This document shows, piece by piece, positions 36,264 to 44,400 of a DNA stretch of 64,000 nt (the stretch's first letter is position 1; each line of letters begins with the position of its first letter). Location of the stretch: NCBI RefSeq assembly GCF_042648445.1, contig NZ_JBHRYB010000013.1, positions 496,001 through 560,000 of the forward strand, given 5' to 3'. The position numbers and the translations under genes were made by a program. The stretch comes from Bacterioplanoides pacificum (GTDB taxonomy: Bacteria > Pseudomonadota > Gammaproteobacteria > Pseudomonadales > Oceanobacteraceae). The notes under the pieces are model-generated. The model made no database searches and was not told where the DNA came from. It saw only the letters and a list, made by a program, of their open reading frames with translations.

Positions 36264-36788
36264 TCAATCTGATTGGACTCTTCTAAATAGCTCATCTATT
36301 TTATCAGAACCATAAAATGGGCTTAGTTTTATGAAATACGTAACATAGCCACCATTTATAAGAATGCATTCAGAAATATCCTTCAAATTTTTATTACCTC
36401 GCCAATCTTCCAGCTCTATATGATTAAAATCTACTCCACTTGCTCTCAACTTAGAGGCTAACAAGCTGTTTTTGTTGGCATAAGCGGATGACATGTCACT
36501 ATCAATTGGCTCTCGATATGCCAAGTAGTAATAATTAAAAATTACGATACTATGGCCAAAGCTAAGCAGTGAAACATCAGCACGATCCCTTGCCACCTGA
36601 AATTGACAAGTCACACCAAGACTATAAAAATAGTCATAACCCTCATCTTCCGATTCATTCCAATCAGGAAATATTTCTTCAATTCTATTAATAAGAACAT
36701 GAGACCTGTAAAAATTAAGGTAAAGAAAAATTCCAAGATAAAATATCAACAAAAACAACAAAAATAGCAATGTAAAATTTAAATCCAT
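36264..36788 (-). CDS. Candidate immunity protein of the orphan toxin cassette
   Basis: This AT-rich gene encodes 174 residues with an N-terminal membrane helix (about 5-28, LLFLLFLLIFYLGIFLYLNF) and a soluble, acidic C-terminal domain with a Tyr-rich patch (FNYYYLAYREP). I recognise no family. It starts four bases after the stop of the truncated toxin-like copy, so it is likely co-translated with it. Position, membrane anchoring, base composition unlike the flanks and lack of family all fit an immunity gene specific to the upstream C-terminal domain. That role is inferred from polymorphic toxin loci in general, not shown by sequence. Confidence 0.55.
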   Translation of the reverse strand: MDLNFTLLFLLFLLIFYLGIFLYLNFYRSHVLINRIEEIFPDWNESEDEGYDYFYSLGVTCQFQVARDRADVSLLSFGHSIVIFNYYYLAYREPIDSDMSSAYANKNSLLASKLRASGVDFNHIELEDWRGNKNLKDISECILINGGYVTYFIKLSPFYGSDKIDELFRRVQSD

Positions 36789-36792
36789 TCAA

Positions 36793-37689
36793 CTAACATC
36801 CTGAGTCTTTTTTGACAACGTCCATCATCAGCTTCGCAACCGTAGAAGCAACAGATTGAATTATATTAGAAACAAGAAATCCAATAACACCCGCACCCAC
36901 GGAGATCAACGAGATTAGAATTGATAAAACCAGATCAATTATTGATGCGATTGTTCCGAAAACAATGCCAACCCCACCAAAAAATTTACCTAAATATTTA
37001 AATATAGCAGAGGCTTTTTTTCCTGCTTGCTGCTTTTCCTGAAACCCAAAGATAAACCCAGACAAGTTGAAAAAAAGATCTGAGATGCTAAATACCAAAT
37101 CTCCCCCATTCTCCCCACCACCGATCTTATACGCCCCAGCCCCGGTCTGAGGATCAAGGATAATATACCCAAACTGGCTACTTCCATAAAAATTTACAGG
37201 CCGCTCGTGTGTGGTGATTTCCATGCCTGCGATAGCTGAGTTTCTTATTTCGGTGATAATATCGATAGGCAAACTCAGATTAGATATCGCAAACTCAACA
37301 TTTTCTGAGGTAATGGTCCAGATCTTCTGGCCCTCAGCGCCAGCGATCTGCAGGGCTTTCACCGCACTGATGCCGCTTGCTGGGTTCTCTTCGGTGCTGA
37401 ACATCTGTTCGGGTACTAAGTGCTCCATCGCTGACATCCGTGCGCCTTGAGCCTGATTGTAGGCAAGGAATTTTTCGGTGTCGTTTGATTCTTCAACCTG
37501 GTAGTTCATCATCAGGTCAACGTCCATGGTCAGACCACCCAGTTCAACGTTACGTGGGACACCGTACCAGTACAGAGGGGTCACCTTGGTTTTGAACTGC
37601 CCATAGCTGGGAGCACGATAACTGATCATGCCTGCGCTTTTGGACTGAAGACTGTCTTGCAGGTTATTCAGTGCCATGTAGCCGAGCAT
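36793..37689 (-). CDS. Orphan toxin-like module, 3' part (conserved region plus variable C-terminal domain)
   Basis: The 298 residues from the first ATG align throughout with the C-terminal third of the 1024-residue protein at 38384-41458 (YRAPSYGQFKTKVTPLYWYG, MSAMEHLVPEQMF, ILDPQTGAGAYKIGGGENG). Similarity stops abruptly after GGGENG at residue 195. The last 103 residues differ, are hydrophobic and glycine-rich with several possible membrane helices, and end in SGC, as the main copy does. The frame is continuous with the fragment at 37804-38142 except for one TAA, so the two are one interrupted gene. The ATG at 37689 has no clear ribosome binding site. Confidence 0.7.
   Translation of the reverse strand: MLGYMALNNLQDSLQSKSAGMISYRAPSYGQFKTKVTPLYWYGVPRNVELGGLTMDVDLMMNYQVEESNDTEKFLAYNQAQGARMSAMEHLVPEQMFSTEENPASGISAVKALQIAGAEGQKIWTITSENVEFAISNLSLPIDIITEIRNSAIAGMEITTHERPVNFYGSSQFGYIILDPQTGAGAYKIGGGENGGDLVFSISDLFFNLSGFIFGFQEKQQAGKKASAIFKYLGKFFGGVGIVFGTIASIIDLVLSILISLISVGAGVIGFLVSNIIQSVASTVAKLMMDVVKKDSGC
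37106..37179 (-). repeat. 74-bp junction repeat, orphan copy
   Basis: This block is identical at 73 of 74 positions to 38697-38770, differing only at 37153 (a versus g). It encodes the conserved SQFGYIILDPQTGAGAYKIG plus GGENG segment directly before the variable domain. Flanking coding sequence is clearly more divergent at the DNA level. It looks like a homologous recombination tract for swapping C-terminal cassettes. Confidence 0.85.
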
Positions 37690-37803
37690 GGTGACGTATA
37701 GCGTGTCACCAACCAGACCTTGTTTGGTGAGGGCGTCGTAGTTTTCAGTTTCAATATTGGTCTGTGTGGCTTCTAGGCTTTGTTTTAGTTGTTCTACCCG
37801 TCC

Positions 37804-38142
37804 TTAGGATACGCCCTGAAGGTCGAGCGCGTAGGCCTGATATTCACCAGCAATGGGCTCATTGCGGCTGGTGTTCCAGCCGCGGCCAGGCTCCCAATAT
37901 CCGGTTTCGGTGAGAAGCTCCGTGCCCATGGCCATCGCTGTCGTTGTTTTTACAACATCACCTCCAATTTTAAATTCGCCAATCCGGTTGATCAGGTAGC
38001 CCGGTAAAGTATCCGGAATATATTCAGGATTAATCTCACCATTTTCGTCAGGCTCCGGAAGTCTACTGGCAATCACGGCTTCGTCATCTTCGGTCGCGGG
38101 CAAGTAAGATAGTGAGAGTGCCTTTCCTGCTAGTTCAACCAT
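37804..38142 (-). pseudogene. Orphan toxin-like module, 5' fragment ended by a nonsense codon
   Basis: The 112 residues (MVELAGKALSLSYLPATEDD onward) align with about residues 598-710 of the 1024-residue protein, where the homologous stretch reads VKLAGKALSLSY. The fragment ends at TAA (37804-37806) in ALDLQGVS-stop. The intact copy has CAA (Gln) at this site (GISQAQAE), so a single C-to-T change explains the stop, and the frame continues into the 36793-37689 part. There is no signal peptide, coiled coil or transglutaminase-fold domain, as expected for an orphan C-terminal module rather than a full gene. A weak AAGG lies just before the ATG. Confidence 0.7.
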
Positions 38143-38232
38143 GGCCTTACCACACAGAATTAGGAGCCGCTAGGCTGCCTTAAATCATAACCGTGCGATG
38201 CGGCCTTGAAAATTCAAATAGCAAACGCGTAC

Positions 38233-38382
38233 TCATGATTTATTACTATCTGCATACTTCAAAAAGAAATACAAATTTATACCCATAAATATAAATATAA
38301 CTAAAGAGTATTTATAATCTAAACCTTTCCACACAGCCATAAAAAAAAATAGAAATGGAAATAAATACAGTATCCTTTCCAT
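38233..38382 (-). CDS. Candidate immunity protein of the main toxin cassette (49 residues)
   Basis: The ATG at 38382 comes one base after the TAG stop of the 1024-residue protein, so translation is probably coupled. The frame gives 49 residues: MERILYLFPFLFFFMAVWKG, a short tyrosine/lysine loop, a second hydrophobic helix (VIFIFMGINLYFFL) and a polar tail ending NKS. Two membrane segments are predicted. The gene is very AT-rich, like the 36264-36788 gene, and unlike the flanking genome. Immunity proteins to pore-forming toxins are usually small inner-membrane proteins encoded directly after the toxin, which this matches. Function is inferred. Confidence 0.6.
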   Translation of the reverse strand: MERILYLFPFLFFFMAVWKGLDYKYSLVIFIFMGINLYFFLKYADSNKS

Positions 38383-38383
38383 A

Positions 38384-41300
38384 CTAACACCCCGAGAAAA
38401 TAGATAAAATGCTCGCTATCTCAGAAACCAGCCCACTAGCGACAGCTCCCAATGCTGTAAATGCAGCTAATACCGCAGAAAGTACTGCACTCAATGCTAC
38501 AAAAGCAAACGAACAAGCAAAATAAGCTAATCCATCCTGACCTAGAGACTTCGCTATAAGCGCTACACCTGCTGCAATATTTGCAAGTGCGGAATTAATC
38601 AATGCAAAAGCAAATAATGCTCCTACACCTCCGGTTACAAATGCGAATACCCCAAAAATAAGCAAGATGGACAGCCCAAAAATAACAAGGAATGCTCCAT
38701 TCTCCCCACCACCGATCTTATACGCCCCAGCCCCGGTCTGAGGGTCAAGGATAATATACCCAAACTGGCTGCTGCCGTAGAAGTCCAGCGGCTTCTCATG
38801 AGTCGTCACTTCCTTACCGGTTCGGATGGCATGTCGGATCTCAGTCATCACATCATCTGGCAGGTTGATATTGGGGAGTGCTATATCGATATTGGCTTGA
38901 GTTATCGTCCAGATTTTCTGCCCTTCCGCTGTGGCCAGTTGAATAGCCTTTACGGCGCTGATGCCATAGGCGGGGTTGTCTGCTGTTGTAAACATCTGCT
39001 CCGGCACCAGATGTTCCATCGCACTCATTCTTGCACCCTGGGCGCGGTTGTAGGCTAACCAGTTGTCGCTGTTGTTGCTGGTTTCCACCTGGAGGTTACT
39101 CACCCGATCCACGTCCATGGTGAGGCCGCCGAGTTGTACGTTTCTCGGAACCCCGAACCAGTATTGGGGGACGATGTTGGTTTTAAACAGTCCATAACTC
39201 GGAGCTCGGTAGCCGATGATGTTGGCACTTTTGCTTTGCAGGGTGTCTTGCAGGTTGTTGAGCGCAAAGTAGCTTAGGATGGTGCTGTAGAGCAGGTCGC
39301 CGACCAGATCTTGTTTGGTGAAATCGGTGTAGGTTTCGCTTTCTAGATTTTGCTGTGTGACTTCTAAGTTATCTTTCAGCGTTTCGGCCTGAGCTTGGCT
39401 GATGCCGTGTAAATCCAGTGCGATGGCGCGGTACTCCCCGACAACGGGTTGATTGCGGCTGGTTTGCCAGCCGCGCACCGGCTCCCAGAAGCCAGATTCG
39501 GAGATCAGTTCGGTGCCCATGCTGAGCTCGTCGGTGGTGGCAACAACGGTATCGCCAATAGCAAATTCTCCGTTTAAATGGATCAGGTAACCTGGCAGGG
39601 TATCGGGAATAGCTGCCGGGTCAATCTCGCCATTGTCATCGGGTTCAGGGAGAAAGCTGAGTATCAGTTGTTCGTCGTCTTCACTGGCGGGCGTGTACGA
39701 TAAGGATAAAGCTTTACCGGCCAGTTTAACGGTCGGCTCATTGATGCTGAGTAAGGTATTGGTTGGCTGGCCGTTATAACTGCCGGACAGCTCATATTTA
39801 AATTTCCAGCGTTGGGCATCGGTTAAGCTGGAAGCCACCAGTTTTCGGGTACTGAGTTCATAGGGTAGAGAAGCGGCCAGCGATTCCCGGATCACGGTTT
39901 TGATGCTGGATGTACCTAATACATCGCCAACGGTGGCATCGGGGTTCTGGTTGTTGATGTAGTGTTCCAGTTGTTGCTGATACGTGTTCAGTGCCTGTTC
40001 AATGTCCTGTTGTGGCAAGCCTTGCACCCATCCTTCGTCTTCGTTCACGGTGGCGTTTTGTTGAATATTATCCACCAGTGTTTGTGCATCAAAAGGCACG
40101 GCCTGATCAAGGCCCATACCGTCCTGATATTCATATTGCTTGTAGCTGGCATCCATCGGAATCCAGCTGTCACCGACGCTGTGTTTTGCTCCGCGGCTGG
40201 GTAAATAGTCGATCCAGGCTTCAACCCAGACGTGCTCCAGTTCAAATAGCTGAACCTGCCCGCCGCTGACTAATCCTTTGGCCGGTATACCACCCTGGCC
40301 TAACAGATTGCCAGCGGCTGAAGCGGATTGAACATTACCCACCCAGTTTTTGACTGTATCGACAGGCATGCGCACGGTACCAAAGGCGTAACGGGCTGGA
40401 ATATTGGCGGCACGTAATAAGGCAATTAATAAACTGGCAGTATCAAAGGCGTTGCCTTTGCCGTATCGCAGAGTGTATTCCGCTCCCTGAATGGAGCCAT
40501 AGCTGGGAATAAATTCGATGTGGTTTCGTACCCACTGGTAGATTGCCACAGGGTCGTGATTCAGCTCGGTGGCCTTGGCTCGTATGATTTCGCTGAGTGG
40601 CGCGTCGAGGGTGGCGTCCAGGTCGGCCTGAGTTGGGCCTCCCGGATTACCCAGCATGTCCGGGGTGATGATATTACTGGCCAACTGTACGCCCTGCTCA
40701 AATAACGGCAGATCGTAGCGCTGACTTAATAAACCAGCCGATTGTGCTGGTTCCGGTGTCAGTTCCGGATCTGGTGTGCCCCACGGCAGATTATCCGGAT
40801 CCAATACTTCATGGCTTTTACGGGTTTTTAAATTTTTTAATAGGCTATTGAGTGCATCCAGTTTTTGTTGCTGATCCACTAACGATTGATCTTCCACTAC
40901 CGCCGAAAGTTTGTTCAGTACATCCGTGTATTGAGCGATCAATTGATTTTTGACAGCTTGTTGCCGCTCTAAAATGGCGGCGGGCAAATTACGCTGCTGT
41001 AGCATTTGGGTTTCTTGTTGGAGTGAATCAAGTGCATCCTGCTGAAAAGACTGTAAACGTTGTAAAAAACGCATACTGGCATCATCGGCCAGTGCATCAT
41101 CCCCCAGACCCATAAAATTCAGCACACTGCTGATCACGCCACGGCCGGCTGTGATTTTTTTAGTCACTTCCGCCGTCTGGGTGCGGATGTGATTTTGTAA
41201 ATTGGCCAGTACCTGATGCAATTGCTGGTTGTTCTGATCCCATTCGTGATCAGCCTGGAGCTGTTTTTGTTGTTCGCTCTCTATTGCCACAGCCCAACTG

Positions 41301-41458
41301 GGCCAGATCACAGAATTAACAAATAACAGCAAAACCAGCCGTGCAATGATGCGTAACGGGCGGGATGAACGTGGAGCGCTGTCCAGCAGCAGCTCCTGTT
41401 GCAGCAGAGGCATAGAAGGGGTTCCTGAAGTCATAACTGAATTCCGTTTCATGATCAT
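38384..41458 (-). CDS. Exported transglutaminase-fold protein with variable hydrophobic C-terminal domain (putative polymorphic toxin)
   Basis: The 1024 residues read as follows. An extended signal peptide has a basic 40-residue leader and a hydrophobic core at 41-58 (cleavage predicted after AVA58). A coiled coil occupies about 61-230. A transglutaminase-like fold lies at about 290-440, and a long conserved region at about 590-921 ends in a junction motif. The last 103 residues are hydrophobic and end in SGC. In the transglutaminase fold His409 (LEHVWVEAW) and Asp436 (IPMDAS) are in place. The nucleophile position in GNAFDTASLLIALLRA is Ala337 rather than Cys, so the domain is probably not catalytic. 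The ATG overlaps the upstream gene's stop. The toxin role is inferred from the duplicated, swapped C-terminus. Confidence 0.75.
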   Translation of the reverse strand: MIMKRNSVMTSGTPSMPLLQQELLLDSAPRSSRPLRIIARLVLLLFVNSVIWPSWAVAIESEQQKQLQADHEWDQNNQQLHQVLANLQNHIRTQTAEVTKKITAGRGVISSVLNFMGLGDDALADDASMRFLQRLQSFQQDALDSLQQETQMLQQRNLPAAILERQQAVKNQLIAQYTDVLNKLSAVVEDQSLVDQQQKLDALNSLLKNLKTRKSHEVLDPDNLPWGTPDPELTPEPAQSAGLLSQRYDLPLFEQGVQLASNIITPDMLGNPGGPTQADLDATLDAPLSEIIRAKATELNHDPVAIYQWVRNHIEFIPSYGSIQGAEYTLRYGKGNAFDTASLLIALLRAANIPARYAFGTVRMPVDTVKNWVGNVQSASAAGNLLGQGGIPAKGLVSGGQVQLFELEHVWVEAWIDYLPSRGAKHSVGDSWIPMDASYKQYEYQDGMGLDQAVPFDAQTLVDNIQQNATVNEDEGWVQGLPQQDIEQALNTYQQQLEHYINNQNPDATVGDVLGTSSIKTVIRESLAASLPYELSTRKLVASSLTDAQRWKFKYELSGSYNGQPTNTLLSINEPTVKLAGKALSLSYTPASEDDEQLILSFLPEPDDNGEIDPAAIPDTLPGYLIHLNGEFAIGDTVVATTDELSMGTELISESGFWEPVRGWQTSRNQPVVGEYRAIALDLHGISQAQAETLKDNLEVTQQNLESETYTDFTKQDLVGDLLYSTILSYFALNNLQDTLQSKSANIIGYRAPSYGLFKTNIVPQYWFGVPRNVQLGGLTMDVDRVSNLQVETSNNSDNWLAYNRAQGARMSAMEHLVPEQMFTTADNPAYGISAVKAIQLATAEGQKIWTITQANIDIALPNINLPDDVMTEIRHAIRTGKEVTTHEKPLDFYGSSQFGYIILDPQTGAGAYKIGGGENGAFLVIFGLSILLIFGVFAFVTGGVGALFAFALINSALANIAAGVALIAKSLGQDGLAYFACSFAFVALSAVLSAVLAAFTALGAVASGLVSEIASILSIFSGC
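38697..38770 (-). repeat. 74-bp junction repeat, main copy
   Basis: Partner of 37106-37179, with one mismatch (38744). It encodes residues 897-921 of the 1024-residue protein, immediately before the variable C-terminal domain. Confidence 0.85.
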
Positions 41459-44400
41459 TGCGCCAGCTTCTCGCCGACAAACTGAATATGACGCTGTACC
41501 TGCTGACGGGCACTGGCGACATCGTCTTCATGGCCAACCAGCAACAGGTCGGCGGCCAGCAGCAACAGCGTCTGCGCCTGATACCAGTGCTCTTTGTTGA
41601 TGGCTTCGCGGGCCAGCTTGAACTTCAGCCAGGCATGGCGGTAGTTCAGGCGATACCAGTAGTCCCAGGCCAGGCTGTCGAGCAGTGCCTGGGTTGCCGC
41701 GAGTTCCGGGGTGGCGCTGGCGCCGAATGCAAAGCTGGCCTGCGCCTGTTGCAGTTGCTGATTGCCGTCGACGGTGGTGGTCAGCAGGCCGATGCTCTGC
41801 TCACCGTCGCGGTCGGCCAGTTTGATGTACAGACGTGATGCCAGAGTCTGCTGCTCTGCCAGCGTCAGGGTTGCCAGCCAGTGTTCATCCTGCTGAGCAA
41901 AGATGCCGGGAACCAGCAGCTCAGCACCTTCCGGCAGCAGCAGTTCGCTGACTAAGCTGACGGCACCGCGGTTGTTCTGCCACTGTAGGTTCAGCGGCAG
42001 TACGGCAGAGCCCAGGGTCGGCAGCTCATCTGGCTGGATCTGTTGCAGTGCCTGCAGAATCAGTTCGGCATAGCTGCTGTCAGCTCCGGCCTGAGTGGCC
42101 TGCAGCAACAGGTCGAAACCAAAGAACAGGCTGCGCCCTTTGCCATAGTCGTAGCCGGTAATGGCGCGGCGCTTAACATCGAAAATGTCGTGCGCTTTAT
42201 GCTCGCCTTTATCCAGCCAGTGCCAGTTATGCTGCTGCTCGTCTCCGGCCAGCGCGTATTCGGCAAGGATTTCGGCGCCGGTCAGCCAGATACCCTGAAC
42301 CTTATCGGCCAGCGGCAGCTGGGCATTCCAGGCGCTGCTCAGGTCAGAGTTGTGTACCTGTAATTCCCGCGCCCATGGATGACGGCCAATCACCGCCACA
42401 CCCAATGCCGATTCCAGCCACAGGTTACGTTTATCGAAACCACCGGCGACGATCAGGCCTTTACCGGCGAAGACCACTTCGCGCAGCTCTTTCTGTACCT
42501 GCCAGTGCAGCTGCGGACGTTCGGCCAGCAACAGGTAGCTGCTGTAACCACCGATACGGTGCTCGCGGGCAAAGTCATCGGCGCTGTGTACCAGCGTATA
42601 TTCCCAGCCAGCGTCCTGCAGCAGTTGTTCGATAAAGTCGTTCTGCTCATTCACATCCGGACCGTTGAGCGGGCCGAACGGATCGGCATTACGCAGATCG
42701 TCATCGCTGTGCCACGGATGCCAGGCCAGCAGGCTGACGTCTTCGTACAGTTCATTCAGCGTTAATGGGCGGTCGCAGCTGCAGTCGAAGGTCCAGGACT
42801 TCTCAACCTTACTCAGCCAGTTACGTTTAACCGATACTTCAACACGGTACTCTTTGCCCAGTCCGGATGATGACTGCACCAGCACCTCGAACTGACCGCT
42901 GGCCTGAGCTTTCACACTGAGATCGGTGTTGGCCTTGCCGTGGCGATGGTTGATTTCGGTATCCAGCGCGCTGACGATCTCGGTATCCAACAGCTTGCCA
43001 TCCGGGCCGTAGAGGCGGATTTCAATCTGCTGAGAGGTGTTCAGTTCGGCGCCGAAGTCGAAGCCAACGCGGATGTCCTCAAGAGCAGAACACTGACGCG
43101 GAGCATCGGTCAGCACCAGCACGCGACCAGGGCCTTCACTACTGATGGCCGTGGATACTTCAGGCGCCTGCACTTCAAAGCTGTCACTGGCCAGAACCTG
43201 CCAGGTGCCGTTGATGTTGGCTTCCAGCACACAGGCATAACCACCGTAAGCCTGTCCTGCGGCGCTGAAGTCGGTGTGCCAGGTAAATTCATCATTGCGG
43301 CCGATATCGGCGCTGATTTCGGTGCGCTGCAGCAGGGTTTCACTGTCCGCCTGAATCAGGCTGTAAGCAAATTCCATATCTGTAATGTCCAGATTGCCAC
43401 GATTGTGAACCTTAAATAGACAGCGGTTGTTACCAGTGTGGAAAATCCGGCTGTAGTCGGTTTTAACACTACCGATAATTTCCTGTAGTAACTGGCGTTC
43501 GACACTGAATGAATTAAGACTGGTGCTCAGGACTTGCTGATCTGCATCTCTTATCGTCCAGATAATTGGATACGCACCTTCACGGGCGTTATTGAGCTCC
43601 AAAGGGAAACTAAAATGCCGCAATGCAGAAGGCGCAATCTGGTCAAGCGTCAGATTTTCCTGTAATAGCAGCTGACCATCCGGTGCTTTAACCCGGAGTT
43701 CTGCAGTGGCATCAGTTACCGCAGAGTTGCTGGCGATATTCTGAATACGGGCAGTAATACTGACCTTGTCCCAGGGGGCGTAAACAGGCTGTTGTGTATA
43801 TACCGCGGAGGCGAGATCGATCAGAGTATCCGAGTCGGTAACAATAACAAAAGGTGCTTCTGCCTGACGCAAAATTCTGCCTTGGTTATCTGCCAGCTGG
43901 GCAATGACCTGATAGTTACCTGTTACCAGATTGCCGACAAAAAAAGGCGTGTCATTAATTAATAATGAATCCTGAGCGGCGACGGTTACATTCTGTTCTG
44001 TCAGCTGTTGAACCAATGCCCCCGAGCTATCAATGATTTTCACAATCAAATTGGTACTGTCTGTTGTATCACCGGCATTACGAAGCATGCTGCCGATAAT
44101 CACAGTTTCGCCTGCACGATAGCGAATTTTGTCAGTGCTAACGGATAGCGTCAAAACAGACGGCGCTACTTTTACCGCTCGTGTTCCAAGGAAAATACTG
44201 ACCGGGTTGCCATTAACATCAGCGTAGGTGAGCTCTAATTCATGTAGTACAAGGCGTGTCTCGCCGGGAACCGGATTGCGTAACAGGAGTTGATAAGTGA
44301 GCTGCTGAACCTGGTCAGAAGGAAACTGATCGAACTGCCACTCTACTTCCGTCTGGTTGTTTTTAGTTTCTATGCGTACCGGCTCAACAGAGAATGATGT

